Source: Arthrobacter ipis (GTDB lineage: Bacteria > Actinomycetota > Actinomycetes > Actinomycetales > Micrococcaceae). Taken from it: a stretch of 64,000 bases of DNA. The notes beneath the pieces are model-generated. The model was given only the letters and a program-made list of their open reading frames with translations, did no database searches and was not told the DNA's origin. Both the position numbers and the translations under genes were made by a program. The stretch lies in NCBI RefSeq assembly GCF_014694315.1, contig NZ_JAAOXD010000009.1, positions 320,575-384,574 on the forward strand, read 5' to 3'. Below are positions 1 to 7,787 of this stretch, piece by piece; positions within the stretch are counted from its first letter, which is position 1; the number at the start of each line of letters is the position of its first letter.

Positions 1-91
1 TGCCGGTCACGCCGTCCTCCGTAGTAATACGAAGGGTCACGAAGTTACGGGAGGGGCTTGTCACGAAGACTTCCGCGGCAATGATTTTCAC
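1..91 (-). CDS. manD: D-mannonate dehydratase, N-terminal end (partial)
   Basis: Only the first 30 codons are inside the window; the gene runs off the left edge. The start is GTG at 89-91, preceded by a good ribosome site (GAAAGGACC, about 6 nt upstream). The translation begins VKIIAAEVFVTSPSRNFVTL and continues with LRITTEDGVTG, which is the characteristic beginning of enolase-superfamily mannonate/gluconate dehydratases (ManD, RspA-like). In this family the enzyme dehydrates D-mannonate to 2-keto-3-deoxygluconate, which is the step after the UxaC and UxuB reactions encoded at 3.6-6.5 kb. It lies 32 nt downstream of the symporter gene on the same strand. The call rests on a short N-terminus plus pathway context; the catalytic residues are not visible. 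Confidence 0.75.
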   Translation of the reverse strand, partial: MKIIAAEVFVTSPSRNFVTLRITTEDGVTG

Positions 92-123
92 AACAGGTCC
101 TTTCGGATGGACTGGTTCAGGGG

Positions 124-1560
124 TCAGTTGGTGGGCGCCGGGTGCGGCTGGGTGGCTGTTTCGGTGGTGCCGGCCGTGTCGTCCTCGGAGGGCTCGGCGG
201 CGATATCGGCCTTTTTGGGGGCATCGACGCTTTCGCGGCGGGCCCGGATCTCTGTGAGGATCTCGGCGTGCTTGGCATCGGTCAGCGTGTACCTGCTCAT
301 GACCAATACCGCGAGGATTGTCAGTACGGCAGGCAGTGCACCCGCGGCGATCTGAATGCCGAACACGGCGTCCGGGGTCTGGGCGACCCCGCCAGACTTG
401 TAACCGCCCAATGCGAGTGCGTACGCGGCGAGGGCTCCGCCCACGGCCTGGCCGGTCTTGCGGGTGAAGGAGAACAGCGCATAGGTGATGCCTTCGGTGC
501 GGACGCCGGTCTTCCATTCGCCGTATTCCACGGTGTCGGCCTCGAGGGCCCACACCACGATGCTCATTGCGAGGACACCCACGAGGCTGAGCACCAGGCC
601 GGCAAAGCCGATCATGATCTGGCTTGCCGGCGTGAAGAAAATAACCACACCGCCGGCGACAGTGATCAGGGAGGAGTAAATGTAGACGTGCTTCTTGCCG
701 ATGTTGCGGACCAACTTGGGCATAAACGCGGCCAGGACGAAGGTCAGGACAAGCTGGATGATGGACAGCACCGGGTACAGGTCCAGGCGGCCGAGGACGT
801 CGCGCAGGTAGTACAGCTGCACGGAAGTTAATGCCAGGTAGCCGGAGAGGAAGAGGAACGAGCTGATGCAGAGCATCAGGAGGGGCTTGTTGCCCTTCAG
901 GGTTTCCATGCTCTGTTTGAGGGAAACGTTCGGTACGGCGCGGTGAACGCGTTCCTTGGCGGTGAGGACGGTGAAGAAGTAGAGGACGGCGCCGATCCCG
1001 ACGAATACAAGGGTGATGGTGGTGAAGGTTGCCTGCAGGTCAGCGCCCGGCTTGATGAGGGGTGCCACGAAGATGCCGAGCGCCGAACCCACCAGCAGAC
1101 CGCCCACCATACGGGCCGATCCCAGCTTGGCCCGGTCGCCCGGATCCTGGGTCATGGCGCCCGCGAGTGAGCCGTAGGGGATGTTTACCAAGCTGTAGGC
1201 CAGGCCAAGGGCTGCGTAGGTGACGTAGGCGTAGAGCAGGGTTCCGGACTCACCCAACTGCGGGACAGAGAAGGTTGCCACGCTCAGGAGCAGCAGCGGG
1301 ATGGAGCCGAACATGATGAACGGACGGAACTTCCCGAAGCGTTTGCTGTAGTTTCGGTCCACCATGCGGCCGGCAAAGACATCGGCGAACGCATCGAAGA
1401 TCCTGACGACCAGCAGGAGTGTGCCTGCGGCTGCCGCGGAAATACCCGCAACGTCGGTGTAGTAGACCAGCAGGAACATGGTGGCGGTGGTGAAGGCCAG
1501 GTTGTTGGCGGCATCGCCGGCGCCGTAGCCGATGATGCTGAGCTTGTTCAGCTTTTTCAT
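124..1560 (-). CDS. GPH-family sugar:cation symporter (probable glucuronide/glucuronate importer)
   Basis: A 478-residue membrane protein with about 12 hydrophobic segments. The start (MKKLNKLSIIGYGAGDAANN) and the RIFDAFADVFAGRMVDR motif near residue 65-80 are typical of the glycoside-pentoside-hexuronide:cation symporter family (UidB/MelB/YihO relatives). The C-terminal tail after about residue 440 is hydrophilic and rich in E, A and T. ATG at 1560 was chosen because GGAG lies 8 nt upstream; an in-frame TTG 7 codons earlier would overlap that site. The gene lies 59 nt downstream of the beta-glucuronidase gene on the same strand and 32 nt before the mannonate dehydratase gene, so the three probably form one transcript. 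Uptake of beta-glucuronides or free glucuronate is inferred from this context and not from residues. Confidence 0.85.
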   Translation of the reverse strand: MKKLNKLSIIGYGAGDAANNLAFTTATMFLLVYYTDVAGISAAAAGTLLLVVRIFDAFADVFAGRMVDRNYSKRFGKFRPFIMFGSIPLLLLSVATFSVPQLGESGTLLYAYVTYAALGLAYSLVNIPYGSLAGAMTQDPGDRAKLGSARMVGGLLVGSALGIFVAPLIKPGADLQATFTTITLVFVGIGAVLYFFTVLTAKERVHRAVPNVSLKQSMETLKGNKPLLMLCISSFLFLSGYLALTSVQLYYLRDVLGRLDLYPVLSIIQLVLTFVLAAFMPKLVRNIGKKHVYIYSSLITVAGGVVIFFTPASQIMIGFAGLVLSLVGVLAMSIVVWALEADTVEYGEWKTGVRTEGITYALFSFTRKTGQAVGGALAAYALALGGYKSGGVAQTPDAVFGIQIAAGALPAVLTILAVLVMSRYTLTDAKHAEILTEIRARRESVDAPKKADIAAEPSEDDTAGTTETATQPHPAPTN

Positions 1561-1619
1561 GAGGTGGGCTCCTTTACCCAAGTGTCTGCCCAGGGGGCAG
1601 CCAAAAATAGTGAAAAATG

Positions 1620-3443
1620 CTACGGGTTGGTGATCGTCTTGTCGCTGCCGTTTTTGACGCCGGCCAGTGCGGTCCAGCGCTGGCGGAGGGCATACGCTGC
1701 GGGTTTGGGCCGGCGGTCCCGGGTGAACACGCCCTTCTTGTTGCCGTCCACGCGCATGATGCCGTTGGACGTTTGGAAGTCCGCGAAGTTCCAGACCTGC
1801 TCGCCCACCATGGCATCCACGCGGTCAAAGACCCGGTGGTACATAGCCAGGAACGCGGCCTGGTATTCCTCGCTCCAGGGTTGCTCATAGATGGAGTGGA
1901 AGCCCGGCATGGTGTCCGGCCCGTACTCGGTCATGATCATGGGCTTCCCGTACTTGGCTTCCCATTCGCGCAGTTCCTTTTCCAGAACCTGCTCGGCGGT
2001 TTCGAGGTCCCCGTTGTTCAGGTACCAGCCGTAGTAGCGGTTGAGCATGATGACGTCGAAAAGGTCGCCCAGCAGTTCCTTGTCCGGGGTGTCGAACATG
2101 ACGTTGACGTAGCCTACGGGACGGGTTGGGTCCAACTGCCGGGTGAGTTCGGCCAGGGGCTGGAAGTATTCCCGGGCGCCTTCCTCGGAGCCGTTGGGTT
2201 CGTTGGCGATGGACCAGATCACGACCGAGGGATGATTCTTGTCCCGGGCCACAAGCTCGGTGATGGCCTGGCGGTGGTTTGCCGCGGTGTTGGCGTCCAC
2301 TCCGCCCTCGACATACGTCTTTTTTGCGATGCCGCCGAACACGGCCCCGAAGCCCAGGTGCAGCCCGACGGCCGCCGTTTCGTCGATCACCACGATGCCG
2401 TGCCGGTCGGCAAACTCCATGACTTCTTCTGCGTAGGGGTAGTGGGAGGTGCGGAAGGAGTTGGCGCCAACCCAGTCCAGGAGCTGGAAGTCGTTGACCA
2501 TCTGGGCGTTGCTGTGGCCCTTGCCGATGGCCACGTGGTCCTCGTGCATGCCGAAGCCGGTGAAGTAGAAGGGTTCGCCGTTGATGAGGAATTCCTTGCC
2601 GCTGACCTCGACTGTCCGGACTCCCACGGGGAGGGTGTAGCTGTCCACCAGCCGGCCGCCGTCGTGGATCTCAGCGGTGAGGCTGTACAGGTAGGCCGCC
2701 CCGGGTTTCCAGAGCACGACGCCGTCAATTACCAGGGTGCCCTCGGCGCCTTCTGTTGCGGCGACTTCGGCGCCGTCCGCATTGCGCAGGGTGACCCGGA
2801 TGGCCTCGATTCCCGTGCCGTTCGCGGTGGCGATCGTGTAGTCGACGGTGCCGGTGGTGCCTTCGAAGCCGGTCACCACCGTGATGTCATCCACGGTGAC
2901 GGAAGGGGTGCTGTAAAGCCAGAGGCTGCGGTGCAGCCCGGCATAGTTATAGAAATCGTGCAGGTAGCTCTGCTGCCGGCGTCCGTCCTCGCTGACGGTG
3001 ATGCTGCCTGGCGGAATGGTGGCCTGGGTGAGTTCGTTGTTCACGGAGATGGTCAGCCGGGAGATCTGGCCAGGGGTCACGTGCTCGGTGATGTCGGCAC
3101 TGAACGGCATGTACCCGCCGGTGTGTTCGGCCACCAGCACGTCGTTGACCCAGACCATGCCCTCGTGCGTGGCGGAGTCGAGACGGAGGTGGATTCGCTC
3201 CCCTGCCCAGCCGCGGGGAACGCGCACCTCGCGCTGGTACCAGACGTAGCCCACGTGGTTGCGGACTGCCTTGTCCGGGAAGACATCGTTGTAGCTGGCC
3301 GGGACACCCATTTCGAGGTCGGTCTCCAGCGCCGTCTTGAACCATTCCTGGCGGTGGCCCGCACGGTCGAAGTCCACCTTGAAGCGGTAGACGCCGTCGA
3401 GGTTTACCAACTCGCGGGTTTCGCTGGCCTGGGGCTTGAGCAT
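1620..3443 (-). CDS. uidA: Beta-glucuronidase (GH2)
   Basis: A 607-residue glycoside hydrolase family 2 enzyme of full length with no signal peptide, so it acts in the cytosol on imported glucuronides and releases D-glucuronate. The sugar-binding, immunoglobulin-like and TIM-barrel domains follow in order. The acid/base Glu415 sits in SIANEPN and the nucleophile Glu506 in MTEYG. The Asn568-x-Lys570 pair in DGNKKGVFTRDRRP is the glucuronate-carboxylate recognition motif that separates beta-glucuronidases from beta-galactosidases, so the substrate call is strong. ATG at 3443 is preceded by AGGAC. A LacI-type operator lies 113 nt upstream (3556-3571), and the symporter and mannonate dehydratase genes follow on the same strand. 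Confidence 0.95.
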   Translation of the reverse strand: MLKPQASETRELVNLDGVYRFKVDFDRAGHRQEWFKTALETDLEMGVPASYNDVFPDKAVRNHVGYVWYQREVRVPRGWAGERIHLRLDSATHEGMVWVNDVLVAEHTGGYMPFSADITEHVTPGQISRLTISVNNELTQATIPPGSITVSEDGRRQQSYLHDFYNYAGLHRSLWLYSTPSVTVDDITVVTGFEGTTGTVDYTIATANGTGIEAIRVTLRNADGAEVAATEGAEGTLVIDGVVLWKPGAAYLYSLTAEIHDGGRLVDSYTLPVGVRTVEVSGKEFLINGEPFYFTGFGMHEDHVAIGKGHSNAQMVNDFQLLDWVGANSFRTSHYPYAEEVMEFADRHGIVVIDETAAVGLHLGFGAVFGGIAKKTYVEGGVDANTAANHRQAITELVARDKNHPSVVIWSIANEPNGSEEGAREYFQPLAELTRQLDPTRPVGYVNVMFDTPDKELLGDLFDVIMLNRYYGWYLNNGDLETAEQVLEKELREWEAKYGKPMIMTEYGPDTMPGFHSIYEQPWSEEYQAAFLAMYHRVFDRVDAMVGEQVWNFADFQTSNGIMRVDGNKKGVFTRDRRPKPAAYALRQRWTALAGVKNGSDKTITNP

Positions 3444-3555
3444 TCTGGGGGTCCTAACGCGTCTTTGCGGGCTGAGCCGGAGGGGGATTCTTGGGAAGAC
3501 CGGCAGTGCGCCGGGTTTCTGCTCGTACTGTAATCCTAGTCACTTGGCAATCAAA

Positions 3556-3571
3556 TGGCAAGCGGTTGCCA
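3556..3571. promoter_or_regulatory. LacI-type operator upstream of uidA
   Basis: TGGCAAGCGGTTGCCA is a perfect TGGCAA/TTGCCA inverted repeat with a 4-nt centre, the form recognised by LacI/GalR repressors. It matches three other sites in the locus (6525, 15219 and 17287). It lies between the uxaC-uxuB terminator and the uidA start, where the uidA promoter must be. Immediately adjacent (3572-3590) is a second inverted repeat, GAAGTTT-5 nt-AAACTTC, of unknown role. Confidence 0.75.
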
Positions 3572-3596
3572 GAAGTTTACTTGAAACTTCATGAAA

Positions 3597-3641
3597 CACG
3601 GCTGCCCGGCTCCTAATGGCAAGCGGAACCGGGCAGCCGTG
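3597..3641 (-). terminator. Rho-independent-type terminator after uxuB
   Basis: CACGGCTGCCCGG (3597-3609) and CCGGGCAGCCGTG (3629-3641) form a perfect 13-bp GC-rich stem with a 19-nt loop. It begins 16 nt beyond the uxuB stop codon and, read on the minus strand, is followed by a short T-rich stretch (TGTTTCATG). It would separate the uxaC-uxuB transcript from the uidA promoter. The loop is longer than usual. Confidence 0.65.
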
Positions 3642-3657
3642 CGTGTGCGGATAGTCG

Positions 3658-5091
3658 CTACCGGGATACAGACCGCTTCCCGAACGTTCCGCACAAGCCT
3701 TCAACCAGGTCGACGACGCCGCCGTCGGCGGCCAGGACGGGGTCCACCAGCTCCAAAAGGGCCTGGATCCGTTCCGCGCCGCTCAGCCGGTTGGCGGCAG
3801 CAACGCCGTCGGCCAGCGGATCCCGGACCTCGGCGACGGCCGCGCTGTAGTCCATCCACGCGGCAATCATGAGCGCGGCGGCGGCACCTGACCGGCCCGC
3901 GGCGCGCTCGGCCCGCAACACCGGAACAGCGCGCATCCGCAGCTTGGTGCTGCCGTCCATGGCGATCTGCGCAAGATGGTGGGCAATGCGGGCGTTGCTG
4001 AAGCGTGCCAACAGCGCAGCTCGGTACGCCGGGATCTGCAGGTCAGCGGCAGCGCCCTCCGCTCCGGCGAGGTTGGCCTGGGCCTCGTCCCAGAACGCTT
4101 CAACAGCCCCCAGGCACACCGGATCGGCCAGTGCCTGGGCCACCGTGGAGTGTCCCCGAAGCTGGCCAGCGTAGGCCAGCAGGGAGTGCGCGCCATTCAG
4201 GAGCCACAGCTTGCGGTTCTCATACGGTTCAATGACGTCTACGAAGACAGCACCCGCATCTTCCCAGTGCGGCCGGCCGGCCGGGAAGTCCCCGCTGAGC
4301 ACCCAGTTGGTGAAGGGTTCGGCTACCACGGGGAAATTGTCGCGGTAGCCGCAGCCGGCTTCCACGGCAGCAAGGTCCGCCTCCGTGGTGCGCGGAGTGA
4401 TGCGGTCAACGGAGGTGCTGACGAAGCTGATGGTGGCGTCGATCCATTCGGCCACGCTTTCGTCCCACGCCCCGGCCATACCCACCAGGGCGTTGTGCGC
4501 TACGGTGCCGTTGTTGGAGAGGTTGTCGCAGCAGACCACGGCGAGCGGGCCGGAACCGGCGGTCCGGCGGGCGGCGAGGGCCAGCACCAGCCGGCCCAGC
4601 GGCGTCGTCGGGGTTCCGTTGCCGGCCTCCAGCAGTGCCAGGTCTGCCACAACGTCGGCGGCCGTGCGGTCGAGCTTCCCGTCGGCGCCGAGCCGGTATG
4701 CCGCCTCGGTGATCGTGAGGGTGACAACGGCGGTAGCGGGGGCCGCTATCAGTTCCGCCAGACGCTGCATGTCGGCGCCGTCTACCGCTTCAACAATGCT
4801 GCTGACTACGGTAAACGAGTCGCCGCCATCGGCGCGTTCCACCACGGTGTACAGGCCGTCCTGCTCCGCCAGGGCCAGCGCGGCGTCGGGGCGGCGGCCG
4901 GTGAAGGCGGCGATGCCCCAGTCCGCGGCGTCGCCCGCCTGGTGCGTGTACCAGGCCTGGTGTGAGCGGTGGAAGGCACCCAGCCCCAGGTGGACGATGC
5001 GGACCGGGGGCTTGGCGGCAGGCCGCAGGCTGCGGCTTAGTTGGGGAAGGTCGACGGCGGATGTGGCCGCGGAGGGCAGTTCGGTACTCAC
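3658..5091 (-). CDS. uxuB: D-fructuronate reductase (mannitol dehydrogenase family)
   Basis: A 477-residue member of the polyol dehydrogenase/mannonate oxidoreductase family, which reduces D-fructuronate to D-mannonate with NADH. The N-terminal nucleotide-binding region has VRIVHLGLGAFHRSHQAWY (about residues 29-47). The conserved CCDNLSNNG, DRITP and LWLLNGAHS motifs follow; the last contains the catalytic-region Asn and His. The start is GTG at 5091, and the TGA stop of uxaC overlaps it by 4 nt (GTGA), so the two genes are translationally coupled. The direct partner UxaC, the beta-glucuronidase and ManD support fructuronate rather than mannitol or tagaturonate as substrate. A terminator hairpin follows at 3597-3641. 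Confidence 0.88.
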   Translation of the reverse strand: MSTELPSAATSAVDLPQLSRSLRPAAKPPVRIVHLGLGAFHRSHQAWYTHQAGDAADWGIAAFTGRRPDAALALAEQDGLYTVVERADGGDSFTVVSSIVEAVDGADMQRLAELIAAPATAVVTLTITEAAYRLGADGKLDRTAADVVADLALLEAGNGTPTTPLGRLVLALAARRTAGSGPLAVVCCDNLSNNGTVAHNALVGMAGAWDESVAEWIDATISFVSTSVDRITPRTTEADLAAVEAGCGYRDNFPVVAEPFTNWVLSGDFPAGRPHWEDAGAVFVDVIEPYENRKLWLLNGAHSLLAYAGQLRGHSTVAQALADPVCLGAVEAFWDEAQANLAGAEGAAADLQIPAYRAALLARFSNARIAHHLAQIAMDGSTKLRMRAVPVLRAERAAGRSGAAAALMIAAWMDYSAAVAEVRDPLADGVAAANRLSGAERIQALLELVDPVLAADGGVVDLVEGLCGTFGKRSVSR

Positions 5092-6494
5092 AGCTTGAAG
5101 ACCCTTCTGGGCGAGCCATCGACGATGTCGACGATCAGTTCATGGGCGCGTTCCTCGCTGACGCGGTGCTCCGCCACAAGCCGGGCCAGGAAGGAGGCCT
5201 CGATCCGGCGGGAGGCATCGTGGCGCGCGGGGATGGAGCAGAACGCGCGGGTGTCGTCGATGAAGCCGGACGAGCGGGAGAAACCGGCGGTTTCGGTAAC
5301 GGCCGAACGGAAGCGCAGCATGGCGTCCGGCGCATCCAGGAACCACCACGGGGCTCCGAGGAACACGGACGGGTAGAAGCCCGCAAGGGGCGCGAGTTCG
5401 CGGGAAAACACGGTCTCGTCCAGCGTGAAGAGCACCAGGTGGAAGTCCTTGGCGGTGCCGAAGTCCTGCAGCAGCGGGCGGATGGCCTCGGTGTAGTTGA
5501 CGGCGAACGGGATGTCGTGGCCGGTGTCTGCACCGTACGCGTTGAACGTTGGTTCATGGTGATTCCGGTAGGAGCCGGGGTGGATGGTCATGACCAGGCC
5601 GTCCTCAACGGACATCCGGGCCATCTGGTACATCATGTGGGCCTCGAAGTCGTCGCGGTCCTGCGCCGTGGCCTGGCCGGAGCGGGCACGGTCGAAGAGT
5701 TTCGCCGCGGCCCCGTCGTCGAGCTTGAGCGTTGCAGGAGTGCGGACGCCGTGGTCAGCGGAGACTGCGCCGTGTTCCACGAAATAACGACGCCGGTTTC
5801 CAAGGGCGGTGAGATAGCCGGCATAGCCTGTGCCGCCGTCGCCTGCTGCCGCGATGAGGCGGTCCACGTTGGCCTGCCATTCCGGGTGGGCGATGTTCAG
5901 GTAGGCGTCCGGGCGGAAGGTGGGCAGGACGCGGCCGTGGAACGTGGGATCCTGGGCGATCGCCTTGTGGCTGGACAGGCTGTCCAGTGGATCGTCGGTA
6001 GTGGCCAGCACCTCGATGTTGAAGTCTTTGAAGAGCTGGCGGGGCCGGAAGCCGGGCTCGAGCAGCTTGGCGGAAATCGCGTCGTAGCTGGCGTCGGCGG
6101 TCTCGGCGCTGATCTCCTGCGGGAGGCCGAAGACGCTGCTGAACTGGGTTCGGAGCCAGTAGCCGGAGGCAGTGCCTTCGAACAGCGGCCAGGCCTTGCA
6201 GAACTCGTGCCAGACGGCGCGGGAATCCGGTTCCGCGGCCTTCGAGCCGCGCACCCGGTCCAGTGGAACACCGCTGGCATGGATCAGCCGGGTGACGTAG
6301 TGGTCCGGACTGACCAGCAGCGCCGCCGGGTCCGGGAAGGGGCTGTTGTGCTCGATGACTGCGGCGTCAACGTGCCCGTGCGGGGAAATGATGGGGAGGT
6401 CCTGGACGCGCTGCAGGAGGTCCCGCGCAATGCTGCGCGTTCCGGGATCCGCGGGCAGGAGCCGGTCTGGGCTGGCGGCAATCGACTGTGACAT
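5088..6494 (-). CDS. uxaC: Glucuronate isomerase
   Basis: A 468-residue uronate isomerase of the amidohydrolase-like superfamily that converts D-glucuronate to D-fructuronate (or galacturonate to tagaturonate). The early metal-binding HGHVD motif (about residue 38), the HYVTRLIHASGVPL segment and the C-terminal SRSSGFIDDTRAFCSIPARHD region are typical, and length equals the family norm. The open frame extends upstream, but ATG at 6494 (MSQSIAASPDRLLPADPGT) matches the family N-terminus; the ribosome site there is weak (GGACC). It is the first gene of a two-gene operon with uxuB, and a LacI-type operator lies 31 nt upstream. It links the glucuronidase product to the mannonate branch. Confidence 0.93.
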   Translation of the reverse strand: MSQSIAASPDRLLPADPGTRSIARDLLQRVQDLPIISPHGHVDAAVIEHNSPFPDPAALLVSPDHYVTRLIHASGVPLDRVRGSKAAEPDSRAVWHEFCKAWPLFEGTASGYWLRTQFSSVFGLPQEISAETADASYDAISAKLLEPGFRPRQLFKDFNIEVLATTDDPLDSLSSHKAIAQDPTFHGRVLPTFRPDAYLNIAHPEWQANVDRLIAAAGDGGTGYAGYLTALGNRRRYFVEHGAVSADHGVRTPATLKLDDGAAAKLFDRARSGQATAQDRDDFEAHMMYQMARMSVEDGLVMTIHPGSYRNHHEPTFNAYGADTGHDIPFAVNYTEAIRPLLQDFGTAKDFHLVLFTLDETVFSRELAPLAGFYPSVFLGAPWWFLDAPDAMLRFRSAVTETAGFSRSSGFIDDTRAFCSIPARHDASRRIEASFLARLVAEHRVSEERAHELIVDIVDGSPRRVFKL

Positions 6495-6524
6495 AGCTCT
6501 ATGGTCCGGCTTTTGCGTCGCTTT

Positions 6525-6540
6525 TGTCAACCGGTTGCCA
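6525..6540. promoter_or_regulatory. LacI-type operator upstream of uxaC
   Basis: TGTCAACCGGTTGCCA matches the TGNCAA-N4-TTGNCA pattern seen at three other promoters of this locus, with a CCGG centre. It lies 31 nt before the uxaC start and 40 nt past the stop of the leftward lacI gene. Repression or catabolite-type control of the uxaC-uxuB operon is inferred. Confidence 0.75.
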
Positions 6541-6579
6541 TAGATTGCCAAAACCCGCGGTTTGGCCCTGCAGCCGGAC

Positions 6580-7641
6580 CTAGCGTGCGGGCAGCAGCCG
6601 GCCGCTTGAGCCGCGCAGCACCAGCTCCGTCTCCACACGCAGGGTGCCGGCAGGTTCCCCCATGCCGTGCAGGAGGTCAAGCAACAGGGTGGCCGCGCCC
6701 GCGCCGCACTCCCCCAGCGGGGAGCGCACGGTGGTCAGCGGCGGCGTTGTGAAGTCGGCGCCGAAGATGTCGTCGAAGCCCACGATGCTGATCTGGTCCG
6801 GCACCACGATGCCGGCGGCCTGGAGTTCCTGCATGAGTCCGATGGCCAGGAGATCGTTGTAGGTCAGCACGGCAGTGACGCCGCTGGCCCGGACGTCGCG
6901 CGCCACCTGCCTGCCGCCGTCGACCGTGGGTTTGGTGGAATCCAGCCTCACGGCCTCCAGTCGTGACCATTCGCAGGCCGCCCGGACGCCTTCCCAGCGA
7001 CGGGCGGACATCCAGGACTGCGACGGCCCGGCAACAAAGGCAACCTTGGTGTGCCCGTTGGCGGCGAGGCTGCGCACAGCCTCGCTGATGCCCTTGTTCA
7101 CATCCGGAACCACGCAGGGCACGCCCTCGACCTCGCGGTTGATGACCACCACCGGTTTGTCGCGGGCAAGTGCGCGGATGTTGTCGTCGTCCGTGCGGGG
7201 GCTTGCGAGGATGAGGCCGTCCACGGTAGCCATGAGCCGGCGGGCCGCGGTCAGTTCGGTGACGGCGGACTCAGCGGACTCGGCCAGCACGAGTGTGTAG
7301 TCCCGCAGCGTGGCCGTGGTCTCTGCCCCGCGGATGATGTCGAAAAACGTGGGGTTGGTGATATCCGCGACGATCAGCCCGAAGGTGTTGGTCCGCCCGG
7401 TGGGCAGGGCCCGCGCGAAGGGGTTGACCTGGTAGTTGAGCTCGGCGGCGGCATCCTCAATGAGCTTCTGGGTCTTGGCGCTGACTCTGCCGGGTTTGCT
7501 GAGGGCCCGTGACACGGTGGAAGGGTTCACGCCGGCAACCTTGGCAATGTCGTAGATGGTGGGGTTGGATTTCCCGTCCCGGGCGTGTTTATTGGCCCGG
7601 CCCGTTGCTGCGGGCGCGTCCGGCTTCTTGGGTTCAGTCAC
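6580..7641 (-). CDS. LacI-family transcriptional regulator
   Basis: A 353-residue regulator. The N-terminal HTH and hinge helix are clear (about residues 28-80: TIYDIAKVAGVNPSTVSRAL, LNYQVNPFARAL), followed by a periplasmic-binding-like sugar sensor with GLIVADITNPTFFDIIRG and VPDQISIVGFDDIFGADFTTP. A basic 25-residue tail precedes the HTH. The start is GTG at 7641 with AGGA upstream. It reads in the same direction as uxaC-uxuB and is probably one of two LacI proteins that act on the four shared operators. Its effector would be a uronate or glucuronide by context. The nested palindromic repeat (7662-7735) covers its immediate upstream region. Confidence 0.92.
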   Translation of the reverse strand: MTEPKKPDAPAATGRANKHARDGKSNPTIYDIAKVAGVNPSTVSRALSKPGRVSAKTQKLIEDAAAELNYQVNPFARALPTGRTNTFGLIVADITNPTFFDIIRGAETTATLRDYTLVLAESAESAVTELTAARRLMATVDGLILASPRTDDDNIRALARDKPVVVINREVEGVPCVVPDVNKGISEAVRSLAANGHTKVAFVAGPSQSWMSARRWEGVRAACEWSRLEAVRLDSTKPTVDGGRQVARDVRASGVTAVLTYNDLLAIGLMQELQAAGIVVPDQISIVGFDDIFGADFTTPPLTTVRSPLGECGAGAATLLLDLLHGMGEPAGTLRVETELVLRGSSGRLLPAR

Positions 7642-7661
7642 CGCCCCATCCTAACGACGAA

Positions 7662-7735
7662 CCCGCCCAACCGACTGGCAATAGTTGTCGTTTTGAACGC
7701 TCAAAACGACATTATGTGCGAGTCAGTTGGGCGGG
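7662..7735. repeat. Nested inverted repeat in the gap upstream of lacI
   Basis: Two concentric palindromes. The outer arms are CCCGCCCAACCGACT (7662-7676) and AGTCAGTTGGGCGGG (7721-7735), 15 nt with one mismatch. The inner arms GTCGTTTTGA and TCAAAACGAC (7687-7696 and 7701-7710) are a perfect 10-bp stem around ACGC. The two intervening 10-nt spacers do not pair. This fills the 146-nt gap between the Gfo/Idh stop and the lacI start. It could be a transcript-boundary hairpin, a REP/BIME-like element or a binding site; copy number elsewhere in the genome cannot be seen here. Confidence 0.75.
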
Positions 7736-7787
7736 AGTTGCCCCACGGGTGGCCAGCGGTTGCCGGGTCTGGCCAGATGGCGCCGGC

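Noticed and set aside
142-831. Long plus-strand open frames opposite the symporter and other minus-strand genes
   Set aside because: High-GC codon bias opens antisense frames; none of these has a ribosome site or family-like sequence, and all lie opposite well-supported genes.
1617-3533. 638-codon plus-strand frame opposite uidA
   Set aside because: Longer than uidA itself but composition is that of an antisense shadow (runs rich in H, V, D, G), while the minus strand has all GH2 catalytic motifs.
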